DNA of 64,000 bases from Debaryomyces hansenii CBS767 (lineage: Eukaryota; Ascomycota; Pichiomycetes; Serinales; Debaryomycetaceae), in the NCBI RefSeq assembly GCF_000006445.2, contig NC_006045.2:124001-188000 (forward strand), written 5' to 3'. Every line of letters begins with the position of its first letter. Position 1 is the first letter of the stretch. Positions 19,711 through 28,641 of the stretch are shown here, one piece after another. Made by a program: the position numbers and the translations under genes. The notes under the pieces are model-generated. The model had not been told where the DNA came from, made no database searches, and saw only the letters and a program-made list of their open reading frames with translations.

Positions 19711-21843
19711 ATGATTAGACATAATCTAAGGATTTCGAAGCAGTTATGCCGGTTTACAGAACTACGTGGTACTGGGGCTAGTATCAATCGTTTAAACGTT
19801 TTAAGATTCTATTCAGATGACAAATATAAGTCGATCGAAGATTTCAAGAAGCAGAAGAAGGATTATCGATTTGGACATAATTTTAGCAGTTTAGATGAAC
19901 TTGACAACCAAAACCAGAAGCATTTCACTTCAGATATGCATTCTGACTCGTCGGATTTACACGAAAAGATTTCCCAATCTAGATACAATCAATTGGATGA
20001 AAATGACATTAACTCAATAATTGAAAATGATCCAAGATTAATTAATTTGAAGCCTGGGTCAGCGGAATACAAGCACCAGCAGAATTTGATTCATAAGGAA
20101 TTCCATCAACGGGGCAAGAAGGAACAAGCTCGTTATGAGTTTATTGAAAGATTCAAGGGGATCGGTTTAGGGGCATTGGCACTCATGGGGATTGTTTCTA
20201 TCCATCAAATAGTCATGAACTACGAATACCTCAAAAATAAAGTCATGTATAACTTCAATTATAGCGTTGATGATTCTAAGATCACAAGTTTGGATGATCC
20301 ATCGAAAAATAAGAAAACAATTGACTATTTGACAAATAAATTGATCCGTGAATTGAGCAATGAAATAATCGCCAATCTTGAGAAGCTGAATGAAGTTTCG
20401 GGGTTGTATGTCTTTGGTTCCCATAACAGCCAGAAATTGCCATTTAGATTCAAATTCTTTGATGGTATGCTAATAAAGGATGTACAAATATTCCAGGACT
20501 ATTTAGCGGTAATCAATGAAAAAGGCGAATTTTATCAATACCATAAAGGCTTAAAAGAACCGGTATTAACGAAATTAGGATCAAAAGTAACGAAGTGTCA
20601 AATTTCCAATGATATGGTATATTTATTGACGAAAAATGGTGAAGTTATTTATACTCCAAGATTGGATAAGTCTGTGTCTGGGTTTGATCGCTTGAAATCT
20701 AGGAATCTTTTGGGAATTTCGTCAACGAAACCTTTCAACAAAGTATGTTTTTTAAAGGATGGCTCGAAACAAGGTTTTTTGAGCAGAAATGAATCAATTA
20801 AGGATATTGCAGCTGGACAAAGTCATATATTAATGCTTTCAAGTGAAGGAAGATTATTCGTCGCCAATACAGCGTTGGACCCAAGTAATTTTATGAACTA
20901 CGGACAGTTTGGATTACCAGCATTATCTCCATTTGGTGAGAATTTTGATCAAATTCCTAACAACCAGGCATTTGAATTAAAGTTATTAAATAATGAAATT
21001 CTTACGAATAAAGATGGTGCCAAATCCATCAGGCCAAGAAGCTTTGACAGTATTGCTGCAGGTAAATTTCACAATATAGTTGTCGATACTGAGGGTAATG
21101 TATGGTCATGGGGTAAAAATACATTTGGTGAATGTGGATCTGAAATTAGTTATAAGACTGATTTCCAACCTGTCCCAAAGAAAGTATTCACTACTGCGGA
21201 CTTCTTTTCTTTCACGAAGAACACTTTACCAGGTAAACTTGATACCCATAACTGGAATGTCGAGAATGTTTATGCTGCCGATGAATCATCGTATGTTAAG
21301 TTGAAATATAGTGATGAGACAAATGAAGCTGAAAATCAGCATGTATTAATAAGTTTTGGTAACGGCTTAAAGGGACAGTTAGGCTCAAGTAGGTTCATGC
21401 ATGTTTGTCCTCAACCACAGATTGTTAAATCGCTCAATAACTTGAGCGAATATAATGAATTTGCAGGGAAGGTTGTTAATATTGGCATTAAGGATGTGAG
21501 TATCGGTAATAACCACGGTTTCGTTACATTGAACAATATAGGTGATTATAAAGATGTCCTTACATTTGGAGATAATGAATTTGGCCAATTTGGTAACGGT
21601 AAAGTTGCAAAAAGCAGTAAACCTGTCAGACTTCCAAAATTAATTGAACCAGAGGATTTCAATAATGCTGAATTGACCAAAAATGATAAGAAAGTACAGA
21701 GGAAATTAGTCCGAAAAGTAAATGACACCACAACTAATAGGTTGCAACTATTGGATGGAGTAAAATTAGCTAATGGAACATCAATTGAACAAGTGATTTT
21801 TGCCGGCGATGATTCTTCCGCCATTTTCTACAAACGTAAATAG
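19711..21843 (+). CDS. FMP25: Mitochondrial RCC1-repeat protein, Fmp25-like
   Basis: 710 codons from the first ATG (19711); a longer frame begins with TTG at 19675 and is not used. The N-terminus is a basic presequence (MIRHNLRISKQLCRF). One membrane span, IGLGALALMGIVSIHQIV, is near residue 152. The C-terminal part carries RCC1-like blades: IAAGQSHILML, IAAGKFHNIVVDTEGNVWSW, ISFGNGLKGQLGS, TFGDNEFGQFGNG. Yeast Fmp25 (YLR077W) is an inner-membrane protein needed for assembly of the bc1 complex. Neighbour BOS1 is conserved. Confidence 0.9.
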   Translation: MIRHNLRISKQLCRFTELRGTGASINRLNVLRFYSDDKYKSIEDFKKQKKDYRFGHNFSSLDELDNQNQKHFTSDMHSDSSDLHEKISQSRYNQLDENDINSIIENDPRLINLKPGSAEYKHQQNLIHKEFHQRGKKEQARYEFIERFKGIGLGALALMGIVSIHQIVMNYEYLKNKVMYNFNYSVDDSKITSLDDPSKNKKTIDYLTNKLIRELSNEIIANLEKLNEVSGLYVFGSHNSQKLPFRFKFFDGMLIKDVQIFQDYLAVINEKGEFYQYHKGLKEPVLTKLGSKVTKCQISNDMVYLLTKNGEVIYTPRLDKSVSGFDRLKSRNLLGISSTKPFNKVCFLKDGSKQGFLSRNESIKDIAAGQSHILMLSSEGRLFVANTALDPSNFMNYGQFGLPALSPFGENFDQIPNNQAFELKLLNNEILTNKDGAKSIRPRSFDSIAAGKFHNIVVDTEGNVWSWGKNTFGECGSEISYKTDFQPVPKKVFTTADFFSFTKNTLPGKLDTHNWNVENVYAADESSYVKLKYSDETNEAENQHVLISFGNGLKGQLGSSRFMHVCPQPQIVKSLNNLSEYNEFAGKVVNIGIKDVSIGNNHGFVTLNNIGDYKDVLTFGDNEFGQFGNGKVAKSSKPVRLPKLIEPEDFNNAELTKNDKKVQRKLVRKVNDTTTNRLQLLDGVKLANGTSIEQVIFAGDDSSAIFYKRK

Positions 21844-21964
21844 TACATTGAAAATATCCTGTGAATAAACAACATGCCATATATTTATTAACGACAAATG
21901 TATTACGAATATTCTATTAAAATTACAAAGAAACAATCAAAAATCAACCAGTCAAACGGCGCGC

Positions 21965-22723
21965 TTAATTCAAGCCAAATTCTTCGTTTAAAATCTTCAT
22001 GGTCTCCTCAGGGTTTTGAACAGCGTGACCGATAGTTCTGCTATCGTTGTAAATTTCGTAATCGTTACCACCTTCGTAAGACTTGTCACCAAAGAAGTGA
22101 ATCTTCTCGAAACCTTCATCTTCAACGTGTTGTAAACAGTAGGTCTTATCCCAACCAGTTGGGAAAACATCAAAGGAAATTTGACCACCAATAGAGTAAG
22201 TTAAACCGTAGTCGGCGAAGTTTTCCTTCAAAGCATTGACCATCTTAGATCTGATGTTGTGTTCTTTGTCGTAATTTTCGAACTGGAGTCTTTCAGCAGT
22301 TGAAGCGTTTCTACCGACTGGGGAAACGTTGATCATACCAGCTCTGAATTCAATAAAAGTACCTCTTCTAACTGGAATATCAATATCCGATAAGTATCTT
22401 AAAATAAACTTGACTAATTTATTGTACTTTTCTTCACCAATCCAACCGATAAAGGACTGAGATGCCAATTCTTTACCTAACTTGTAAGCAGTTAATCCAT
22501 TTTCGGAGAAACAGTAATCGAAGTCATTCAAGACAGTTGGTCCTAATTGTTCGACTTGTTTAGCTAAATCTGAACCACCGACGAAACCAATAACGACCTT
22601 TTCACGCAATTTTTTTAAGGTCTTCAACATTTCATCAGAGACACCTAATCTTGCTGGGGTTAAAGTACCGTCAACATCGAATAAGACTAAAGTTTTTGGG
22701 CTTTCCTTGTGAGCAAATGACAT
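21965..22723 (-). CDS. SEC53: Phosphomannomutase
   Basis: 252 codons. The HAD-type catalytic motif FDVDGTLTP places the phosphorylated aspartate at D16 and the acid/base at D18. Other family blocks are [33 protein letters not shown] and [18 protein letters not shown]. It converts mannose-6-phosphate to mannose-1-phosphate, feeding GDP-mannose for N- and O-glycosylation and GPI anchors (PMM1/SEC53). Full length. It is the last core gene before the accessory region; its promoter side (after 22723) faces kinase-gene relics. Confidence 0.97.
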   Translation of the reverse strand: MSFAHKESPKTLVLFDVDGTLTPARLGVSDEMLKTLKKLREKVVIGFVGGSDLAKQVEQLGPTVLNDFDYCFSENGLTAYKLGKELASQSFIGWIGEEKYNKLVKFILRYLSDIDIPVRRGTFIEFRAGMINVSPVGRNASTAERLQFENYDKEHNIRSKMVNALKENFADYGLTYSIGGQISFDVFPTGWDKTYCLQHVEDEGFEKIHFFGDKSYEGGNDYEIYNDSRTIGHAVQNPEETMKILNEEFGLN

Positions 22724-23158
22724 ATTTGTAATTATATTGATTTTGAATCAAAGAGCAAGAAGTAATGAAAAAAAAACGTAAATATGTCCAATATTTATAT
22801 GAGCTGGCGCTTTTAACGCGTGGCACAAAATTTTCATTTCCGCGTATAATAGTATCAGAATCGACATACAATGCTTCTGTAAGGGGAAACATCACATTGA
22901 TAGACTGTGTCTTGATGATTTTGTCTTATAATTAGTTGAGTAAGAAGATTTGAGGCTGTAGACAGAGTTTTTTGACTATTAATAGTACGTGGAAATCATG
23001 AAAATAAAGCTTGCGTGTCCTTTAATATCTGTTTTATGAAGTACGGCTTGTGTAACGTATTATGCCGGAATTATGGAGTGAAAAATGTATTCTTAGACGT
23101 AGACAAGCATCATAATCGTATATCTTTGTGAGCGGTAGAAAATTAAGATATAGCTTGA
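22724..23158. other. SEC53 promoter side and left edge of the accessory island
   Basis: The first ~120 bp are the SEC53 promoter. Beyond about 22850 the sequence contains a relic of the kinase gene (separate entry) and then sequence I cannot assign. This is where conserved gene order breaks. Confidence 0.5.
22850..22975 (+). pseudogene. Short relic of the nuclease-like/kinase gene (third copy)
   Basis: At 22876-22906 the sequence matches the intact gene (27828-27858) at 29 of 31 positions, covering the stretch that leads into the DFG motif (codons TGNTTLIDF). Weaker similarity extends left (a decayed IRSDNIHV segment) and right toward GAGTAAGAAGATTTGAGGCT, resembling the ENKRCDIEAL codons. 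No frame survives. It marks an older copy of the family next to SEC53. Confidence 0.6.
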
Positions 23159-23377
23159 GTTAAAATTGAGATTAATAGATGGAAAGCTTATCTTCAAGGG
23201 TCAATATTCAAACAAGAGAATGGAAAGCATGGAGGATGTACTATTACTTCAGGTGTAAAGGTAACTCCTGGAAACGTAGATGAGTTGGGTATTCAAATTA
23301 ATAAGAATATGTTTGGTAGGGTATTCGCATTGCTGCAAATTGATGTCGGTAGCGCAAGCAATTTAACTACCATATAA
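23159..23377 (+). pseudogene. Unidentified 3' coding remnant
   Basis: An open stretch of about 72 codons with coding-like composition but no usable start, ending TAA at 23375-23377. It reads ...INRWKAYLQGSIFKQENGKH, then GGCTITSGVKVTPGNVDELG, then an end ...LLQIDVGSASNLTTI. It looks like the tail of a lost gene. I do not recognise the family. It sits just upstream of the broken kinase copy. Confidence 0.35.
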
Positions 23378-23445
23378 AATTATAATGTTAGCTATTTGTT
23401 GGCCACATTGAAGCAACTAATTAGAAGAATAAAGTACTATTAACG

Positions 23446-25285
23446 ATGGCATCAATGTACTTTTCAGGGAAGAATAGTAATGAGATCTTCTATGATGACC
23501 CTGATAATCGATGTATCCACATATATAAATCTTTATTTATTGAACTTCTAGACGATGAAGAACAAAATGCAAGGGTCTATTTGGACACCGCTTTTGAAAA
23601 TCAGAGATTTAAACGAACACAAGGTATTACCTGCTCCAAAACGTATAATTGATAAGTTTTCAGCATCGGTTTCGGTTGGAAGTACGCCGGACTTGCCAGC
23701 ACTTTATTATATCACCAATGCGATGGTAGCGGCTGAATTTCGAGAGATTAATAGTAATGAATTCAAGATTAACTTTCTTGCACCGCTAGATACCGCTATC
23801 AGAGAATCGGATATTTGTGACATATTTTCGTCTCATATGTATGCTTATCCAGTAGCAGAATCAAAAAACGAGGAATGGATTCAAAGATACTTCAATGGGC
23901 GAATACTGGCGCCAGTTGAAACTCTTTACCAGTCCATTTGCGGTCGACACCATGTATTTGGAGGATCATTGACTGTGAAGCCATCTTTTACTAATGAGAA
24001 GAATTTACTGTTTAAGCCCGACACAATTCACTACCTGACAAATAAGCTGGCTTCGCTGTATGAATTCCCTCATATATATTTTGGGTTGGGTGATTATAAA
24101 ACAGAAAGTTATTGTTTACCGCAAGGATTTGGAGAATTGAAAGCAGCTACAAAAGATTACAAGCATAAACTGTCGAGTACTAGGATGTTAAGAAAGATGA
24201 AAGCTCCGCCCGTTTTTGAGAATTAAACAGAGTGGTCCCGAGGGGTGGTATGTGCGCTAGTGCTACGGAAATATTTGTACCAGGCCTTCCTATGTGGTAC
24301 CGATAGAGTGTTAGTTTCTGATTATCAAACGTTTTCAGGATTTTTCAAGTACAAGATTGTAAGAGACGATGATGTTGGCGATAAGATGGTTATAGACTAC
24401 TACGTTATCAATGACCCTGAGACAATTGCAGATGGAATTACATTAAGGTTTGCAATATCTGGATTCTTTTATAATAACGAGGCAGATGCACTCAAAACCA
24501 TGGAATCACTAAAAGAAGTATATAAATTAAGATGTATAGAACAAGGATCAACGCAGAAAGAAAAGGGTGATCCCCTACGTAACATTGTACCTAGACCGGC
24601 GGAAAAGTCTAAGTCTAAGTCTACGCCCACTAGTGGCAAAACAAGTGAAAAGTCCCATGGAAATCAGCTTTAGGGCAAACTAAAGCCGATTGAAGAAGAC
24701 GATGAGTATGATGACTTTGATGAAATCCACGGAAACACATATTGCCAAATAATATACGATCCTGTCAAGGCTTTTCCTAGTATAGGGCTGGACCTTCCGT
24801 CGCCAGTATTTGTTAAGTTGTATAATTATCCAGAGATGGCACGGGAACATTTTCCAAGACGACAGAGCTACTACGATATGTTTATAACGGAATTCGAGAT
24901 CAACGAAATGCTTGCACAATCTCGCTTTGCTTCAAATTATGCGAGACTTATCATGTCTGGATATTGGAAAGGACTACCAAGTCATTCGATGCATATGTTT
25001 GAATACATAGGTAAAGAGAAGCCTATTGATGAATGGGACGAGAAAGTATATTACAGTATTAAATCAAGACTTGAAGAGATACATCTGATGGGAATATCTC
25101 ACAATGATATGAGGTCCGACAACATACATGTATCTGTGATGGGAAAGATCACATTGATAGACTTTGGATTAGCGATCTATCCTTGTAGTGAGGAGGATAA
25201 GAGGTGCGATATCGAGGCTCTCGACCGGTTATTTTCTGATTTTAGTTGCGTTAGAAAAGGCGTAAATTATAGACGTTTCTACTAA
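23446..25285 (+). pseudogene. Broken tandem copy of the nuclease-like/kinase gene
   Basis: This aligns along nearly its whole length with the intact gene at 26124-28097. Lesions visible by comparison: a 2-bp deletion near 23595 shifts the frame; a ~21-bp deletion near 24220 leaves an in-frame TAA at 24224-24226; an AAG-to-TAG change gives a stop at 24671-24673; and the end after the DIEALDRLFSD segment (about 25245) is replaced by unrelated sequence. Frames before and after the two stops are otherwise preserved, so decay is recent. The PD...DYK nuclease-like signature and the kinase HND and DFG motifs remain readable. Confidence 0.9.
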
Positions 25286-25399
25286 GCTCGATATATTTGC
25301 TCCTGTCTAGTTGCCATTTAATACAACATGACTTTGACAGGAAATGGAATTAAGCTAATGAAACATGGGGACAATTGATAGCTTTTCTGCGATACCTAC

Positions 25400-25682
25400 C
25401 TAAATTATGAATCTACTCTAGATTTTCAAATATTCGTGGCTTAGGGTCAAATTGCAAAATTCTTGCGAGTTCTTCCACATCAAATGACACTATGTACTAT
25501 GATTGGCTAGGTTATATCTGTAGAATCTCCCAATGAATATTGTATATGTTCTAATAACCAAATATTTACGTAGATTATGTACGTTTGTTTCATTTTATTA
25601 TGTTTCAATAAAATTCGTTACTTACTGAAGATCTATTCCATCTTATAAAATGCCTTAAGGTTGGTGCTTCAATTGGCCAGGT
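25400..25682. repeat. Duplicated 3' flank of the kinase copy, with the last codons of an aldehyde dehydrogenase
   Basis: Similar to about 28190-28670 downstream of the intact copy: shared blocks around TCTAGATTTTCAA(A/G)TATTCG, CCACATCAAATGACA and AAATATTTACGTA, ending in TTCAATTGGCCAG. That last block corresponds to the final ~9 codons (minus strand, stop at about 25654) of the ALD gene. Similarity stops at about 25682. Hence the duplicated unit was kinase gene, flank and ALD tip. Confidence 0.75.
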
Positions 25683-25689
25683 AATTTCT

Positions 25690-26110
25690 TTATTTCAAGA
25701 CCAATCCTGACTATTACATAAGTCCAAATGGAACTGAGTTACTTGCGTTGTATCAATTCCACCAAACTATATGTACAAGGAAAGCATCAATTGTATGGAT
25801 ACATAGGGAGACATTTTATGAGGATACACCAAAAACGAGGCCATATTCTCCGTTTTGGCTTTTACACCAGTTCCTTCGGCAATGAAAGTTTTGACAGAAA
25901 GATATGATCCTGATCTAAAATTGAAAATAGATGAAGCTTCAAAAAACACATGATGGCACGAATATGCTGTTCCTCACGCAGGTGTTAGAGATAAAAAAGT
26001 TAGGCGTCGTAGAGCAAAGGAATATGATAATATATTTAACAGCCATGCAGTTGGTTGCACTACCCTATTAGTTTCGCAGTAACGAGGATAGTCTAACAAA
26101 TTTCTAATAT
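25690..26110 (+). pseudogene. Unidentified decayed coding sequence between the two kinase copies
   Basis: Open stretches in shifting frames look coding: one frame reads ETFYEDTPKTRPYSPFW, another continues FTPVPSAMKVLTERYDPDLK, and after a TGA comes WHEYAVPHAGVRDKKVRRR up to a TAA at about 26080. The pattern suits a gene tail broken by a frameshift and a stop. I cannot name the family. It is not related to the remnant at 23159-23377. Confidence 0.35.
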
Positions 26111-26123
26111 AGTAGTACTAACG

Positions 26124-28097
26124 ATGACATCAATGTACTTTTCAGGGAAGAATAGTAATGAGATCTTCTATGATGACCCTGATAACCAATGCATCCAGAT
26201 ATATCCATCCTTATTTGCTGAACTTGTATCTGATGGCGAACAAAACTCAAGGGTCTTTTTAGACACTCCACTCTTGAAAATTTGGGGTATAGATCAGCCT
26301 AAGATATTGCCTGCTCCAGAGCATATAATTAACAAGTTTTCAGCATCGGTTTCGGTTGGAAGTACGCCCGACTTGGTAGCTCTTTATTATATCACCAATA
26401 TGATGGTAACGGCTGAATATCGAGAGATTAGTAGTAATGAATTCAAGAATAACTTTCTTGCACCGCTAGATACCGTTATCAGAGAATCGGATATTCGTGA
26501 TAGAGTTTTGTCATACATGTATGCTTATCCAGTAGCAGAATCAAATAATGAGGAATGGATTCAAAAATATTTCAGTTGGTATATACTGAAAGCAATTAAT
26601 AGTCTTTACTTGTTCACTTGCGGTCGGCACCATGTATTTGGAGGGCCTCTGACTATAAAGCCATCATTTACTAATGAGAAGCATTTACGTTTTAAGCCTG
26701 ACATAGTTCACTACCTGACAAATGAGCTGGCTTCACTGTATGAATTCCCTCATATTTATTTTGGGTTGGGTGATTATAAAACAGAAAGTTATTGTTTACC
26801 GCAAGGCTTTGAAGAATTGAAAGCAGCTACAAAAGATTACAAGCAAAAACTATCGAATATTAGGCCATTGAGGGCGATGAAAGCCCCACTTGTTTTTGAA
26901 GATAAGATTGAAAATAAAAGCAGCAGAGTAGAGTGGTCTCCGAGAGTGATATTTGCCTTAGTATTACGGAAATACCTTTACCAGGCTTTCCTCTGCGGTA
27001 CCGATAGAGTGTTTGTTTCTGATCATCAAGCATTTTCTGGGTTTTTCAAGTACAAAATTGTAAGAGACGATGAAGTTGGCGATAAGATGGTCATAGACTA
27101 CTACGTTATTAATGATCCTGAGACAATTGCAGATGGAATTACATTAAGGTCTGCAATAGCTGGGTTCTTTTATAATAACGAGGCGGATGCACTAAAAACC
27201 ATGGAATCACTAAAAGAAGTATATAAATTAAGATGCATAGAGCAAGGATCAACGCAGAAAGAAAAGGGTGATCCACTACGTAACGTTGCACCTAGACCGG
27301 CGGAAAAGTCTAAGTCTAGGCCCACTAGTGGCAAAACAAGTGAAAAGTCCCATGGGAATCAGCTTAAGGGAAAACTAAAGCCGATTGAGGAAAACGATGA
27401 CTATGATGACTATGATGAAATCCACGGAAACACATACTGTCGAATAATATACGATCCTGTCAAGGCTTTTCCTAGTATAGGGCTGGACCTTCCGTCGCCT
27501 GTATTTGTTAAGTTATATAATTATCCAGAGATGGCACGGGAACATTTCCCAAGACGACAGAGCTACTACGACATGTTTATAACGGAATTTGAGATCAACG
27601 AAATGCTTGCACAGTCGCAGTTTGCTTCAAATTATGCAAGGCTTATCATGTCTGGATATTGGAAAGGACTACCAAGTCATCCGATGCATATGTTTGAATA
27701 CATAGGTAAAGAGAAGCCTATTGATGAATGGGACGAGAAAGTATATTACAGTATTAAATCAAGACTTGGAGAGATACATCTGATGGGAATATCACATAAC
27801 GATATCAGGTCCGACAACATACATGTATCTGTAACGGGAAACACCACATTGATAGACTTTGGATTAGCGATTTATCCATGCAGCGAGGAGAATAAGAGGT
27901 GCGATATTGAGGCTCTCGACCGGTTATTTTCAGATTATTTCAGTGACAGTCACAGTCAAAATAATTCCGATAACGATACTTGTGCTGAATGGAATGATGA
28001 TGTGAACTCCACGCGCGAAGCAGTTTTTGATGAACTGATTGCAGGGTCTGATGATACCCCAGAGACTACCAAGTTGGATTTCAATCAAAAGGGATGA
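26124..28097 (+). CDS. Large protein with PD-(D/E)xK nuclease-like region and C-terminal protein kinase domain
   Basis: 657 codons, intact. Residues 185-245 contain FKPDIVHYL (P192-D193) and, 24 residues on, FGLGDYKTE (D217-Y-K219), the spacing of a PD-(D/E)xK nuclease core. Residues 280-350 (LRKYLYQAFLCG...VFVSDHQAFSGF) resemble the helix that follows in fungal effector-like proteins. A Lys/Ser/Asp-rich linker covers 385-430. The kinase domain runs about 440-605: K463 (PVFVKLYN), HND at 558-560, N565, DFG at 578-580, all key residues present, with HND in place of HRD. The tail is acidic. This layout recalls the restriction-nuclease-like plus kinase proteins of the Crinkler/RHS-type class; that link is inference. 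It has at least eight CTG codons. Confidence 0.75.
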   Translation: MTSMYFSGKNSNEIFYDDPDNQCIQIYPSLFAELVSDGEQNSRVFLDTPLLKIWGIDQPKILPAPEHIINKFSASVSVGSTPDLVALYYITNMMVTAEYREISSNEFKNNFLAPLDTVIRESDIRDRVLSYMYAYPVAESNNEEWIQKYFSWYILKAINSLYLFTCGRHHVFGGPLTIKPSFTNEKHLRFKPDIVHYLTNELASLYEFPHIYFGLGDYKTESYCLPQGFEELKAATKDYKQKLSNIRPLRAMKAPLVFEDKIENKSSRVEWSPRVIFALVLRKYLYQAFLCGTDRVFVSDHQAFSGFFKYKIVRDDEVGDKMVIDYYVINDPETIADGITLRSAIAGFFYNNEADALKTMESLKEVYKLRCIEQGSTQKEKGDPLRNVAPRPAEKSKSRPTSGKTSEKSHGNQLKGKLKPIEENDDYDDYDEIHGNTYCRIIYDPVKAFPSIGLDLPSPVFVKLYNYPEMAREHFPRRQSYYDMFITEFEINEMLAQSQFASNYARLIMSGYWKGLPSHPMHMFEYIGKEKPIDEWDEKVYYSIKSRLGEIHLMGISHNDIRSDNIHVSVTGNTTLIDFGLAIYPCSEENKRCDIEALDRLFSDYFSDSHSQNNSDNDTCAEWNDDVNSTREAVFDELIAGSDDTPETTKLDFNQKG

Positions 28098-28641
28098 TGA
28101 TACGAATAAAATAAGTTGCATCTAGAATTTTCCCATGTTTTACGTATAATATCGCGATGAAACGTTGAAATAATTGATTATTATGCTGGAGACGTTTACT
28201 AAAATCGTGAATATGTCTAGATTTTCAAGTATTCGTAGCATAGAGTCAAATTGCGAAATTCGTGCAAGCTACTATTCCACATCAAATGACATTATCTACT
28301 ACGATATAGCTATACCAGATCTGTATAAATGCGCAATTAAAAATGAAAGGTTGCAGCTGCTTCTTCACTTAAGCTCTTCTATTCATTGCTTTACGCACTA
28401 GCCGCAGTAAGAATTCTATAATAAATTTTTCAGTAGCATCATGGTGTTTTCTGATAAATCACATCCCTATAAAACCAACTGTCATTTCAAACTGAGTCTC
28501 ATTATGATTCTTACATTTGTTGTCAAATTGTAAAAGATATTCTAATAACTAAATATTTACGTATGTTACGTACATCTTCTTTATTTTATTATGCTGTAAT
28601 CAAGTTCGTCACTGGGGAGCCATACAATTTTATAAAATGAC
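28098..28641. repeat. 3' flank of the intact kinase copy (source or partner of the 25400-25682 repeat)
   Basis: Holds the doubtful small frame above and the second member of the flank duplication (about 28190-28670, running into the ALD 3' end). The intergenic part is longer than in the broken copy, which has lost about 200 bp. Confidence 0.65.
28183..28401 (+). CDS. Possible small gene downstream of the kinase gene (doubtful)
   Basis: 72 codons from an ATG: MLETFTKIVNMSRFSSIRSI... The corresponding part of the duplicated flank (25430-25520) differs partly by an in-frame 3-bp indel (Tyr-Tyr-Ser versus Ser-Ser), a weak sign of past coding. There is no recognisable domain. It may equally be non-coding flank. 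Confidence 0.2.
   Translation: MLETFTKIVNMSRFSSIRSIESNCEIRASYYSTSNDIIYYDIAIPDLYKCAIKNERLQLLLHLSSSIHCFTH

Noticed and set aside
26107..26124. TACTAAC just before the kinase-fusion ATG, suggesting an intron branch point
   Set aside because: No GT-type donor with an upstream coding exon is visible and the broken copy reads TACTATTAAC; the ATG directly after it gives the conserved start.
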